Origin: Lachnospiraceae bacterium UBA3273
Lineage (GTDB): Bacteria; Bacillota; Clostridia; Lachnospirales; Lachnospiraceae
Assembly (NCBI GenBank): GCA_002362385.1
Contig: DEUB01000060.1
Span: 473-64,183, forward strand
Direction of reading: 5' to 3'
DNA: 63,711 nucleotides
The notes beneath the pieces were generated by a model. The model did no database searches. It was not told the DNA's origin and saw only the letters and a list, made by a program, of their open reading frames with translations. The translations under genes were made by a program, and so were the position numbers. Below are positions 18,423 to 26,803 of this stretch, one piece after another. The first letter of the stretch is position 1; each line of letters begins with the position of its first letter.

Positions 18423-18963
18423 GATCTGGGCGATCATAGGGTTTATCGCAATTATCTTTCTTGTATTAAAAATGGTATTCGACCAGAAGTTTGATTCCGT
18501 GGAGTCCCTGCAAAATTATATGAAAGGATTTGGGATAGCCGCGCCCCTTGTCCTTACCCTGTTTCAGGCATTGCAGGTAGTAGTGCCGGTGCTTCCGGGA
18601 TATCTGGGGTGCGCGGCGGGCGCCGTGGCCTTTGGCAGCATGACGGGTTTTTGGTGCAATTATCTAGGTATCAGCGCAGGCTCGATCGTTGCATATTTTT
18701 TAGCCCGCAGATACGGAATGGATATTGTTCTTGCCATGTTTCCCAAGAAGCAGTACGAAACGTGGAGCAGCCGGATAGAAAAGAGCAGATCCTACGGCTG
18801 GTTTTTGTTTATTGCCACGCTGCTGCCTCTGTTTCCCGATGATTTCCTCTGCTACTTTTCAGGATTGATAAAAATGAACAGTAAAAAATTTATATGGATC
18901 ATTATTTTGGGAAAGCCGTGGTGCATTTTGGCATACAGCGTTGCTTTTGGGCTGATCAAGTAA
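18406..18963 (+). CDS. TVP38/TMEM64 (SNARE-associated, DedA-like) membrane protein
   Basis: DedA-superfamily membrane protein of 185 aa; members act in lipid scrambling or transport and envelope stability. The diagnostic segments are VVPVLPGYLGCAAGAVAFGSMTGFWCNYLGISAGSIVAYFLARRYG and LLPLFPDDFLCYFSGL. The start is TTG at 18406 with AAAGGAGG at 18391-18398. It overlaps the PAP2 gene and precedes pssA by 9 bp, so the four genes form one operon. A role in moving phospholipid or undecaprenyl phosphate across the membrane is inferred from family and context. Confidence 0.85.
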   Translation: MCKKIKIWAIIGFIAIIFLVLKMVFDQKFDSVESLQNYMKGFGIAAPLVLTLFQALQVVVPVLPGYLGCAAGAVAFGSMTGFWCNYLGISAGSIVAYFLARRYGMDIVLAMFPKKQYETWSSRIEKSRSYGWFLFIATLLPLFPDDFLCYFSGLIKMNSKKFIWIIILGKPWCILAYSVAFGLIK

Positions 18964-18972
18964 AGGAGATGA

Positions 18973-19623
18973 ATGATTTTGATGAAGAAAAAATTGCTGG
19001 GATATTATGATTATACGGTAATACTTACCTATTGCGGAATGCTCTGCGCCTTTTGCGGAATACTGCGGATCATCAATGAGGATTACTGGGATGCGGTGCT
19101 CTGCCTGCTGCTTTCGGGAGTATGCGATATGTTTGACGGAGCCGTAGCCGCTACAAAAATGAGAATGGATAATGAGAAAAAATTTGGGATTCAGATAGAT
19201 TCCTTAAGCGATCTTATCAGTTTTGGCGTCCTTCCGGGAATCTTTGTTTATATGATCTCAGGAAAAAACATATTTGCAGGCCTGACGGCCGCTTTATTTG
19301 TCCTCTGTGCGCTGATCCGTCTGGCATATTTTAATGTGCAGGAGGAAGAACGGCAGAAAAAGACCGGGGAAAGGAGGAAAAGCTATCTGGGGGTCCCCGT
19401 AACTACCATAGCTCTGTTCCTGCCGGGGATTTACCTATTGTACGATCACAGAATATTCAGAAATACCATCTGTTTTTCCGTTCTTCTTGCGTTGATGGGA
19501 ACAGGCTATCTTCTGCCTGTTGAAATTAAAAAGCCGGGTCTGTTAGGAAAAGCCGGCATTGTTCTGCTTGGTATCTTTGAAGTTATGGGAATGCTTATCT
19601 TTATGGGATGGGATGCGGTATGA
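18973..19623 (+). CDS. pssA: CDP-diacylglycerol-serine O-phosphatidyltransferase
   Basis: Makes phosphatidylserine from CDP-diacylglycerol and serine. It is a CDP-alcohol phosphatidyltransferase with the motif DMFDGAVAATKMR followed by FGIQIDSLSD, giving the conserved D-x2-D-G and G-x3-D-x3-D aspartates. The Arg usually following the DGxxA block is shifted. Several transmembrane helices are visible. An AAAGGAG site precedes the ATG at 18973. The gene overlaps psd by 4 bp, and PssA with Psd gives phosphatidylethanolamine, so the functional link is strong. Confidence 0.92.
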   Translation: MILMKKKLLGYYDYTVILTYCGMLCAFCGILRIINEDYWDAVLCLLLSGVCDMFDGAVAATKMRMDNEKKFGIQIDSLSDLISFGVLPGIFVYMISGKNIFAGLTAALFVLCALIRLAYFNVQEEERQKKTGERRKSYLGVPVTTIALFLPGIYLLYDHRIFRNTICFSVLLALMGTGYLLPVEIKKPGLLGKAGIVLLGIFEVMGMLIFMGWDAV

Positions 19624-20450
19624 AGGATTCGTTGATATTACGCTTTTTATACGGGACTGTTTTGGGAAGGACGCTGTTAAAGTTTTTTGTACAGCCCCGG
19701 GTATCGAAAGCCCTGGGATATTTTCTTTCTTCCCGCCTGTCGGCAGGGCTGGTGCCTCATTATATGAAAAAATGGGAAATAGATGAGGGAGACGTAGAAA
19801 TTCCGGAAGACGGTTTTTCATCCTTTAATGATTTTTTCACAAGGAAGAAAAAAGTGGTATTTGATGATACAAAGAAAGAATGGCTGGAAAGTCCCTGCGA
19901 CGGATGGATGAGTTTTATAAAGATCAGGAGAAACATTGTTTTTGACATAAAAAATACAAAGTTTTCTCTGGAGGATCTGTTAAAGGACCGCAGGCTTTCA
20001 GATAAGTTCCGCAATGGAACCGCCCTTGTTATCCGATTGACGCCTTCAGACTATCACAGGTATTATTACGGAGTGCAGGGAAGAGTGCTTTGCCACAGAA
20101 GGATACAGGGAATACTGCATTGCGTCAGGCCTGTGGCTTTAAGAACGGTTCCCGTATTTGTACAGAATACCAGGGAATATGAGGTTATTCAAACAAAAAA
20201 ATTCGGAACGATCATCCAGATGGAAATAGGCGCTTTGCTGGTAGGAAAAATTCATAATTACAAACGATCGCAGGAGCCGTATGATGTAGAGGCGGGCATG
20301 GAAAAGGGGCATTTTGAATTTGGCGGTTCGACGATTATTTTGCTGTTTCCAAAGAATGCGGTCAGTCTGAATGAGAAGCTGTATGGAAGAAGCAACGATA
20401 ACGGGGAGATCAGAGTGTCGGCAGGAGAAGCAATAGCGAGAGGAAACTGA
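19620..20450 (+). CDS. psd: Phosphatidylserine decarboxylase proenzyme
   Basis: Pyruvoyl enzyme that converts phosphatidylserine to phosphatidylethanolamine. The conserved FNDFFTRKKK, CDGWMSF, RLTPSDYHRYYYGVQG and IGALLVGKI segments are present. The self-cleavage site is FGGSTI with the pyruvoyl-forming Ser near residue 237; GGST instead of LGST is common in Clostridia. The start is taken as the ATG overlapping the pssA stop (ATGA at 19620); an in-frame ATG lies 12 bp upstream. Length is 276 aa. It ends the phospholipid operon. Confidence 0.93.
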   Translation: MKDSLILRFLYGTVLGRTLLKFFVQPRVSKALGYFLSSRLSAGLVPHYMKKWEIDEGDVEIPEDGFSSFNDFFTRKKKVVFDDTKKEWLESPCDGWMSFIKIRRNIVFDIKNTKFSLEDLLKDRRLSDKFRNGTALVIRLTPSDYHRYYYGVQGRVLCHRRIQGILHCVRPVALRTVPVFVQNTREYEVIQTKKFGTIIQMEIGALLVGKIHNYKRSQEPYDVEAGMEKGHFEFGGSTIILLFPKNAVSLNEKLYGRSNDNGEIRVSAGEAIARGN

Positions 20451-20467
20451 AATTCCGGGTAAATATC

Positions 20468-20496
20468 TTTACGCTGTTTGGATGTTAAGATATAAT
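20468..20496 (+). promoter_or_regulatory. Putative promoter before the 20556 gene
   Basis: TTTACG at 20468-20473 and TATAAT at 20491-20496 with a 17-bp spacer, about 60 bp before the next start. Confidence 0.55.
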
Positions 20497-20555
20497 ATTT
20501 GTGAAAGGTGGAGTCATATTCCCCCGATCATTGAATTGAAAGAGAGGGTAAAGAT

Positions 20556-20891
20556 ATGCTGGAAAGTCAAAAAACAAGAGGCTCTAAATCCTATTGTATC
20601 GGTTACAGCAAAACCTTGCAGAAATATATTCTTTCGTCCGTTGTGAAATGGATCGCATGGTATAACCGGTACTTTGAGATCTCCGAGGAAGAATATAATT
20701 ACGGTACGGACAAGATAGAGCTGTTAGACGAGATCGCCAGGGAATGCGCAGAACAGGGAGTGGAATCCGCCAGATATTTATGTTCTGACAGAGATGATGA
20801 AAATGAGACAGGGAACAGGAAAGATACTTATGCTGCGTTAAAAAAGGGAATGATTCCCTATGACGGAGATAAACTTGGTTCTTTGGACTGA
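20556..20891 (+). CDS. Hypothetical protein, 111 aa
   Basis: Not recognised. A mostly soluble, acidic protein with one mildly hydrophobic segment near the N-terminus (YILSSVVKWIAWYN) and a charged helical middle (IELLDEIARECAEQGVESARYL). A GAGAGGGTAA site precedes the ATG, and a promoter-like sequence lies upstream. It is followed after 15 bp by a flavin-binding protein, so the two are probably co-transcribed. Confidence 0.55.
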   Translation: MLESQKTRGSKSYCIGYSKTLQKYILSSVVKWIAWYNRYFEISEEEYNYGTDKIELLDEIARECAEQGVESARYLCSDRDDENETGNRKDTYAALKKGMIPYDGDKLGSLD

Positions 20892-20906
20892 CCCATGGAG
20901 GCGATC

Positions 20907-21386
20907 ATGAGAAGAAAAGACCGGGAAATAACGGATGTTTATGAAATAATGAAAATTATCGATGATTGTCCCGTTATCCATATTGCCATGACGGATAACG
21001 GAAAGCCTTATGTCGTGGCCCTGAATTTTGGATATGAGCGGCAGGGCAACGATCTGATCCTGTATTTTCACAGCGCTTATGAAGGACGGAAAATAGATAT
21101 TCTGAAAAGGAATCCGGAAGTATTTTTCCAGATGGAATGTGCAGGAAGGGTAATTTTGGGAACTCCTGAAAATCCCTGCGGATACGGTTATAGCTATGAC
21201 AGCGTGACCGGCAGCGGAAGAGTGGAATTTATAGAAGATGAGGAAGAAAAGGTTCATGGACTTCATTGTCTGATCCGTCATGCGGGAAAAACGAACGAGG
21301 ATTTTTGCTTTCCCAAGGAAATGCTTTTAAAAACTTGTGTATTTTGCCTGCGCTCTACGGATATTACGGGAAAACGTCACGAGTAG
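20907..21386 (+). CDS. Pyridoxamine 5'-phosphate oxidase-family (NimA-like) flavoprotein
   Basis: Split-barrel FMN-binding protein of the NimA/PNPOx-like type. It starts at 20907, where GGAGG lies 5 bp upstream and the protein begins MRRKDREITD, the usual N-terminus of this family. The segments VIHIAMTDNGKPYVVALNFGY and LYFHSAYEGRKIDILKRNPEVFFQ match it. Some members reduce nitroimidazoles; the natural substrate is usually unknown. Length is 159 aa. A terminator follows at 21405. Confidence 0.85.
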   Translation: MRRKDREITDVYEIMKIIDDCPVIHIAMTDNGKPYVVALNFGYERQGNDLILYFHSAYEGRKIDILKRNPEVFFQMECAGRVILGTPENPCGYGYSYDSVTGSGRVEFIEDEEEKVHGLHCLIRHAGKTNEDFCFPKEMLLKTCVFCLRSTDITGKRHE

Positions 21387-21404
21387 CACTGAAATAATGA
21401 ATAA

Positions 21405-21450
21405 GGATTTTCATTGATATGCAATAATAGCATTGGAAATCCGGTTTTTT
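21405..21450 (+). terminator. Probable terminator
   Basis: GGATTT at 21405-21410 pairs with AAATCC at 21437-21442 across a larger loop with inner pairing (TATGCAATAATAGCATT region). A T run starts at 21445. Confidence 0.6.
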
Positions 21451-21471
21451 GAATTAAGATGAGGGATAAAA

Positions 21472-22428
21472 ATGAAGAAAAGTAATTTACTGCAGAATCT
21501 GTTTTTGATACTGTTTATGCTGGTGGGGCTGGCAGTGTTTTGTGTGGGAATTTTTAAAACCGTTGACAGAAACAAAAAGATGAATACCTATGAAGCCGTA
21601 AGGGGAGGTATTGTAGATTATCGGGAAAGAGATGGGGAAAACGGAATGGTTTATGGCGCTGTATATGCCTATACGGTTGGCGGAAAAGAATATACCATTT
21701 GTGACGATGTTTTTACCAATAAAATACCGCAGATAGGAAAAAGGGTGGAGATCATGTATGATCCTGCCGCCCCGGAAAACGCATTCGCCAAAGGCGGTGT
21801 GTCCACAGGCTTTTTACTGCTCTTACTTGGCGGAATGTTTTTTGCGATACCACTTTTTATATTTATCACATCTAATTGCGGATTTACAGGCAAATGGGCA
21901 GAGGTATCCCAGGGATTTATAGTGGGATTGATTTTTGCCGTATTGGGCTACGGGCTTTGCTTCGGTCTAAAACAGGGATTAAGTTTTGCTACGATCTGCT
22001 GCTTTATATTTGGCAGTTTTGGCGTCTTTTTTATGGGAAGCAGTATTTATGCTCTGTTTAAGCCGGAAAAGAAAAATAACGGTTCCTTAGCGGATCCGGG
22101 TCTGCAGCAGGCGTCTTCTTATATGCCGGATGAACGGTTTTATGGAGAGGCTGTTCCAAACGTTCAGCTGACTGAAGAACACAGAGAAAAGATAGAATCG
22201 GTAAAAAATAAGCTTGTGACCGGCGTAAATATTGCAAGGGAAGTTCAGAGAATAGTAGCTGGATTGATTACTTCTGCAGTCGGGATATTTGTGATGAGCA
22301 CCATAATAAACACATACAGGGAAGCGACGGGTATGTCCCAGGTGCTTATTGTTTTATTTCCGGGAGTGTTTATAGTGGTTGGTCTGTTTCAGGTGGTTAA
22401 AGGAATTAAGGCGCTTGTGAAGAGATAA
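21472..22428 (+). CDS. DUF3592-like membrane protein
   Basis: Membrane protein of 318 aa without an assigned role. Helix 1 is LFLILFMLVGLAVFCVGIF. A DUF3592-like extracytoplasmic beta segment follows (YAYTVGGKEYTICDDVFTNKIPQIGKRVEIMYDPAAPENAF, where the YDP motif is typical), then further helices near residues 112-200 and a C-terminal helix pair. A GAGGGATAAAA site precedes the ATG. It is convergent with the minus-strand gene at 22552 across a terminator hairpin. Confidence 0.7.
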   Translation: MKKSNLLQNLFLILFMLVGLAVFCVGIFKTVDRNKKMNTYEAVRGGIVDYRERDGENGMVYGAVYAYTVGGKEYTICDDVFTNKIPQIGKRVEIMYDPAAPENAFAKGGVSTGFLLLLLGGMFFAIPLFIFITSNCGFTGKWAEVSQGFIVGLIFAVLGYGLCFGLKQGLSFATICCFIFGSFGVFFMGSSIYALFKPEKKNNGSLADPGLQQASSYMPDERFYGEAVPNVQLTEEHREKIESVKNKLVTGVNIAREVQRIVAGLITSAVGIFVMSTIINTYREATGMSQVLIVLFPGVFIVVGLFQVVKGIKALVKR

Positions 22429-22471
22429 GAATTAGGATAAAATAAATTTTAATTTAGATTTTCATAAAAAT

Positions 22472-22516
22472 AAAAACTGCGGCAGTCGGAATTTTTCCCG
22501 TCTGCCGCTGTTTTAT
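22472..22516. terminator. Bidirectional terminator, copy 1 of a duplicated hairpin
   Basis: The arm 22473-22490 pairs with 22497-22514 (AAAACTGCGGCAGTCGG with CCGTCTGCCGCTGTTTT, two mismatches), flanked by A and T tracts. A near-identical hairpin recurs at 24025-24066 on the other side of the AT-rich island. Confidence 0.8.
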
Positions 22517-22551
22517 TACAAGAAATAAGTTATTAGAAGCAATAGAATGGG

Positions 22552-23142
22552 CTAACGGCTAAGCCAGTAGTCCGGACAGGAGTATTTACTAATTCCAAGT
22601 ATTTGCCTGGCTTTTTCTTTTGAAGAAATGGAATTGCTATCGAGAATATTTGTTATTAATTCCGTAGATCTATCTTCGCCTAATAATTTGATTTTTGAAC
22701 AAATTCCATTATTAATGATATCAAATATGTGATCTAATGATCCTATGATGCTATTCTTTGCAGGTAATATGTCTAAAGAGCCAAATAATGTTATTTTTAA
22801 TTCCTTTACAGCAACATAAATAGATATTAAATTACTCATATCTTCTAAGGATAATACTGTCCTTTTATTAGATGGATTTTTGTCCATATCAATACTCATA
22901 CCATCTGAATAACCCAATCGATACGCTGTTTCCCCATATATATAAACGTATTCTGATAAAGTGCTTTCAATATGATCAAATGCTTCTAATTGTTTTTTGG
23001 TCATTTCAGGTTTACCATTCCAATTTAATAAAGCATCTCGTAGTTTAGTCTGCTGCTTTTTGAAATCTTTTCTTTTTCGCAATTCATCTTCTAAGGGTTC
23101 TGCCATGCGAAGCATAACGAATTCTTCTGTTGGATTTTTCAT
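22552..23142 (-). CDS. Hypothetical protein, 196 aa, AT-rich island
   Basis: Minus-strand soluble protein not confidently assigned. The region around AFDHIESTLSEYVYIYGETAYRLGYSDGMSI resembles the small DUF6809-type proteins common in clostridial accessory DNA (helix followed by Y-RLGY/F-G), but this is pattern memory only. The C-terminal part (ISSKEKARQILGISKYSCPDYWLSR) is helical. Codon use is clearly more AT-rich than in neighbours. A GAGAGGGAAC site precedes the ATG. It lies divergently from the first XRE gene and probably forms part of the same acquired block. Confidence 0.6.
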   Translation of the reverse strand: MKNPTEEFVMLRMAEPLEDELRKRKDFKKQQTKLRDALLNWNGKPEMTKKQLEAFDHIESTLSEYVYIYGETAYRLGYSDGMSIDMDKNPSNKRTVLSLEDMSNLISIYVAVKELKITLFGSLDILPAKNSIIGSLDHIFDIINNGICSKIKLLGEDRSTELITNILDSNSISSKEKARQILGISKYSCPDYWLSR

Positions 23143-23218
23143 ATTTGTTCCCTCTCTTTAATAAAAACAATCTTAACTTTTTAATCTATTACCTTATCAA
23201 TATATTTCAAAAAACAAA

Positions 23219-23294
23219 TTGACCAGTATAGGTATCAATATTTTTGCGCCATATGGCATAGAATAACAACAATTGCAACCAATAGTGGTCGATT
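23219..23294 (+). promoter_or_regulatory. Operator pair upstream of the first XRE gene
   Basis: Two imperfect inverted repeats 54 bp apart: TTGACC-N8-TATCAA at 23219-23238 and ACC-ATAG-type TGCAACCAATAGTGGTCGA within 23273-23294. The same pair, with the same spacing, stands before the second XRE gene, so these are probable autoregulatory sites. Confidence 0.6.
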
Positions 23295-23330
23295 TTCGTA
23301 ATGTTGAAATTGAAAGTGGCAGGTAAATTA

Positions 23331-23579
23331 ATGGAGCAAAAATTAAGGCGAGACCGTTTTATGGGAAAAAATTTGCTTAAACTTCGCTTAGAAAACAATT
23401 TTTCCCAAGAAAAACTTTGTGTTGAACTCCAACGTCGGGGATGTGATATCGGCAGAAGCACCTATGAAAAATATGAACAAGGTCAACTCAATATTCGCAT
23501 TAGCGTTTTAATTGAACTGCGCAAAATATATCACTGCACTTATGATGATTTTTTTGCAGAGTTGGATTTGAATGAGTGA
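23331..23579 (+). CDS. XRE-family HTH regulator, paralog 1
   Basis: Small DNA-binding protein of 82 aa. The HTH is NLLKLRLENNFSQEKLCVELQRRGCDIGRSTYEKYEQGQ, followed by NIRISVLIELRKIYHCTYDDFF. The start 23331 is chosen by alignment with paralog 2, which also begins MEQKLRRD; an upstream in-frame start at 23301 would cut into the operator region. About 75 percent of positions match paralog 2. It is possibly the repressor of the island. Confidence 0.82.
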   Translation: MEQKLRRDRFMGKNLLKLRLENNFSQEKLCVELQRRGCDIGRSTYEKYEQGQLNIRISVLIELRKIYHCTYDDFFAELDLNE

Positions 23580-23637
23580 GATTGAATAAAATAGCAATTC
23601 ACGCATAACAACACATGGTCCTATTTAAAATTCTCAA

Positions 23638-23713
23638 TTGACCAATATAGAGGTCAACTATGATTTGAATTATAGCATAGACTAATAGTGACTGCAACCA
23701 ATAGTGGTCAACT
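23638..23713 (+). promoter_or_regulatory. Operator pair upstream of the second XRE gene
   Basis: TTGACC-N8-GGTCAA (23638-23657) is a perfect 6-bp inverted repeat. A second site, GCAACCAATAGTGGTCAAC (around 23694-23712), lies 54 bp downstream. Both repeat the arrangement at 23219-23294. Confidence 0.65.
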
Positions 23714-23767
23714 TCTGAAAAACTCTATAATTTTCATTATGTACAAAGCAAAGGACATAAAAGTACA

Positions 23768-24019
23768 ATGGAGCAAAAATTAAGACGAGATTGTTATATG
23801 GGAGAAAATTTAAAAAAGCTGCGTCTTATTCATGGATGGTCACAGGAAAAATTGTGCGCCGAGCTTCAACGCCGGGGGTGTGATATCGGAAGGACTACCT
23901 ATGAAAAGTATGAACAGGGGCAGCTTAATATCCGTATAAGCGTTCTTATTGAACTCCGTAAGATATACAAATGTACTTATGATGACTTTTTTGAAGGTTT
24001 AGATAAAACGACAGAGTAG
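23768..24019 (+). CDS. XRE-family HTH regulator, paralog 2
   Basis: 83-aa HTH protein highly similar to the gene at 23331. The C-terminal half (RRGCDIGRTTYEKYEQGQ and NIRISVLIELRKIYKCTYDDFF) is almost unchanged, while the N-terminal helix differs (LKKLRLIHGWSQEKLCAELQ). A tandem duplication of gene plus operators explains the layout. The change before the recognition helix may alter partner or site preference. It ends just before terminator copy 2. Confidence 0.85.
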   Translation: MEQKLRRDCYMGENLKKLRLIHGWSQEKLCAELQRRGCDIGRTTYEKYEQGQLNIRISVLIELRKIYKCTYDDFFEGLDKTTE

Positions 24020-24024
24020 TAGAT

Positions 24025-24066
24025 AAAAACAGCGGCAGTCGGAATTTTCCCCGTCTGCCGCTGTTC
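24025..24066. terminator. Bidirectional terminator, copy 2 of a duplicated hairpin
   Basis: AAAACAGCGGCAGTCGG pairs with CCGTCTGCCGCTGTT. About 40 bp match the hairpin at 22472-22516 with only a few differences. It serves the XRE gene on the plus strand and pncB on the minus strand. Confidence 0.82.
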
Positions 24067-24091
24067 ATCTTTCTATATTGTAATAAATCCT

Positions 24092-25546
24092 CTATTCCGC
24101 ACTCATGCGGTCCAAAAGTTCGATCTTGATATCATACAGTTTCTTGGACAGATCCACATAGACCTTGTGAGGGTTTACAAGCCTCCTTGTTTCCGGCCAC
24201 AGGGTTTCAAGCTCCTGTTTGCAGTATTCCCTGATATCCATAACCTTGGGAGATTCATAAACGCATTCCCCGCCGATAAAGACGGGAACCATCATTTCCC
24301 TCATGGTATAAGTACCGCCCTTTAACTTCGTCTTTTTCCAAGGCTCTAAGGGATCGAAAAGGGACAAATTCTCATTTTCATCAAATTTTTCATCCACCAG
24401 ACAGATCAGATCGGCTTTTACCTTGCCGGAATCCTTTTCATAAATACGGTAAATGGTCTTGTTGCCCGGATTGGTAACCTTTTCCGAATTTTCGGAAAGC
24501 TTGATCTTTGGAATAAACGCTCCGTCGGGGCCTTTTACTGCAGCCAGCTTGTATACGCCGCCAAAGGAAGGGCAGTCCTTTGCAGTGATCAGATGGGTTC
24601 CCACGCCCCAGGAAGTAATGGCTGCGCCCTGCACCTTTAAGGAATCGATCAGGTATTCGTCCAAATCGTTGGAAGCGGATATAATAGCGTCAGGAAAGCC
24701 TGCAGCATCCAGCATCTTACGGGCTTTCTTGGAAAGATACGCCAGATCCCCGCTGTCTAAACGGATGCCGTAGTTCTTTAATTCCATTCCCGCATCCCGC
24801 ATTTCCGTAAAGACGCGGATGGCGTTGGGAATGCCGGACTTCAAAGTATCATAGGTGTCTACCAAAAGCAGGCAGGCATTGGGATAAATTTCGGAATAAG
24901 CTTTAAATGCGGTGTATTCGTCAGGGAAACTCATGATCCAGCTATGTGCGTGGGTTCCCTTTACGGGAACGTCGAAGAGCTGTCCCGCAAGGACGTTGGA
25001 GGTTCCGATACAGCCGCCGATGACCGCAGCCCTTGCGCCGTAAATACCTGCATCGGGTCCCTGGGCACGTCGAAGGCCAAATTCCATAATGCCGTCTCCT
25101 CTGGCCGCAAAGCAGACTCTGGAAGCCTTTGTGGCAATAAGACTCTGGTGGTTAACGATGTTCAAAATCGCAGTTTCTACAAGCTGTGCCTGCATAATGG
25201 GAGCGATAACTTTTACCATAGGCTCCCTTGGGAACATTACGCTTCCTTCGGGAATGGCATAAATATCGCCGGTAAATTTAAAGTCCTTCAGATATTCCAG
25301 AAATTCCTTGTCAAAGAGATTTAAGCTGTCGAGATATGCAATATCATCCTCCGAAAAATGAAGGTTCTTGATCAGATCGATGACCTGGGCCAATCCTGCG
25401 CTGATGGAATATCCGCTCCCCATAGGGTTATTGCGGAAAAAAGCGTCAAAAATGACGGTTTCATTCTGATCCTTGTTGCGAAAATAGCCCTGCATCATAG
25501 TCAGTTCATAAAGGTCTGTCAGTAACGTAAGATTTTGTCTGTCCAT
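24092..25546 (-). CDS. pncB: Nicotinate phosphoribosyltransferase
   Basis: First step of NAD salvage from nicotinic acid (Preiss-Handler pathway). The N-terminus MDRQNLTLLTDLYELTMMQGYF is typical. AARGDGIMEFGLRRAQGPDAG, GTHAHSWIMSF with the phosphorylatable His, and IRLDSGDLAYLSKKARKML are all present. Length is 484 aa. The ATG follows the stop of the upstream UMF1-type transporter directly (TAA then ATG) with GGAGG inside the end of that gene, so the two are coupled. The transporter might therefore import a pyridine precursor, but this is inference only. Confidence 0.95.
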   Translation of the reverse strand: MDRQNLTLLTDLYELTMMQGYFRNKDQNETVIFDAFFRNNPMGSGYSISAGLAQVIDLIKNLHFSEDDIAYLDSLNLFDKEFLEYLKDFKFTGDIYAIPEGSVMFPREPMVKVIAPIMQAQLVETAILNIVNHQSLIATKASRVCFAARGDGIMEFGLRRAQGPDAGIYGARAAVIGGCIGTSNVLAGQLFDVPVKGTHAHSWIMSFPDEYTAFKAYSEIYPNACLLLVDTYDTLKSGIPNAIRVFTEMRDAGMELKNYGIRLDSGDLAYLSKKARKMLDAAGFPDAIISASNDLDEYLIDSLKVQGAAITSWGVGTHLITAKDCPSFGGVYKLAAVKGPDGAFIPKIKLSENSEKVTNPGNKTIYRIYEKDSGKVKADLICLVDEKFDENENLSLFDPLEPWKKTKLKGGTYTMREMMVPVFIGGECVYESPKVMDIREYCKQELETLWPETRRLVNPHKVYVDLSKKLYDIKIELLDRMSAE

Positions 25547-26803
25547 TTATTTTTCCTCCGTGTTTTCTGCTTTTATGATTTTTTCCGCTTTGCAAAGGAA
25601 GCAGAAGCCGATTGCAAATAATATGATTAAGGATAGCACACCATATTTGGAGCTGTGTAAAAAGAAGGCGCATGCGGATATGATCAGGGGACCGAAGAAG
25701 TCCGCAAATTTGCCGAAAATATCAAAAAATCCAAAGTATTCGCTGGATTCTTTTTTGGGGATCATCTTACCAAACTGGGAACGGGACAATGCCTGGATAC
25801 CTCCCTGGCAGATACCGACACACAATGCCAGGATCCAGAATTCCAATGCCGTATCCAGACTGTAGCCGAAAGCACAGATGCCCATATACAGGATGATGTA
25901 GACCTTTAAAACCCGGATGGTGCCAAATTTTTTGGCGAATGCAGCGCTGAAAATACTGCAGGGGAAGGCTACGATCTGCGTTAAGAGCAGGGCTAAGATC
26001 ATCTGTGTGGAATCAATGCCCACTTCGCCGCCGTAGGAGGTTGCCATGGAGATAATGGTATAAACCCCATCGATATAGAAGAAATATCCCAGAATGTAAA
26101 ACAACAGTTTTTTGTCCCGGCGAAGCTTTAAGAAGGTTACGCCCAGGCGTCGGAAGGAGTGGGAAACCACATTCTTTTTGGGACGCAGATAATGGGTCTG
26201 TTTTACATTTTTTAACAAAGGCAGGGACAGCACAAGCCACCAGATCATGGTAATGAAGAAAGAAATCTTGGTAGCGGTAACGGTGTCCAGCCCGAAGGGA
26301 GTCAGAAGGATCAAAAGGATCCCGATAACAAAGGGGATGCAGCTGCCGATATAACCGCAGGCAAAGCCCATGGAAGAAATATAGTCCATACGTTCGTCGG
26401 TGGTAACGTCTATGAGCATGGCATCATAAAAAATGTTGCATGCCGAGTACCCAATACGCGCGATCACGATGCAGGATAAAAAGGAAATCCAGCCCGGCGC
26501 AAAGATCATTGCCGTGCCGCCTAAAATACCCAGTGCCAGAAACCAGCCAAATATCCGCTTTTTCATATTCTGGTAATCCGCCAGCGCCCCTAAAATAGGG
26601 GAAATACAGGCTAAAAACAGAAGGGCGATGGAGGTGGTTGTCCCCCAGATGGAGGTGGCATGCTCCGGCGCAACTCCTGCCGCTGTGGATAAAGAACGAA
26701 AATAAATGGGAATCGTTGCAGTTATGATCATGGTAAAAGCGGAATTTGCCACATCGTATAAAATCCAGCTGATCTCATGTTTTGACAGTTTGGTTTTTTC
26801 CAT
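25547..26803 (-). CDS. MFS transporter, UMF1/Atg22-like family
   Basis: Twelve-helix major facilitator of the UMF1 type. The N-terminus EISWILYDVANSAFTMIITATIPIYF is the family signature, followed by SPILGALADYQNMKKR (loop 2-3 motif) and GGIQALSRSQFGKMIPKKESSEYFGFFDIFGKFADFFGP near the C-terminal half. The start at 26803 (MEKTKLSKHE) is preferred because AAAGAGGG lies just upstream; an in-frame start 84 bp earlier exists. It is directly upstream of pncB in one operon, suggesting import of nicotinate or another NAD precursor, but substrates of this family are poorly known. Confidence 0.85.
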   Translation of the reverse strand: MEKTKLSKHEISWILYDVANSAFTMIITATIPIYFRSLSTAAGVAPEHATSIWGTTTSIALLFLACISPILGALADYQNMKKRIFGWFLALGILGGTAMIFAPGWISFLSCIVIARIGYSACNIFYDAMLIDVTTDERMDYISSMGFACGYIGSCIPFVIGILLILLTPFGLDTVTATKISFFITMIWWLVLSLPLLKNVKQTHYLRPKKNVVSHSFRRLGVTFLKLRRDKKLLFYILGYFFYIDGVYTIISMATSYGGEVGIDSTQMILALLLTQIVAFPCSIFSAAFAKKFGTIRVLKVYIILYMGICAFGYSLDTALEFWILALCVGICQGGIQALSRSQFGKMIPKKESSEYFGFFDIFGKFADFFGPLIISACAFFLHSSKYGVLSLIILFAIGFCFLCKAEKIIKAENTEEK

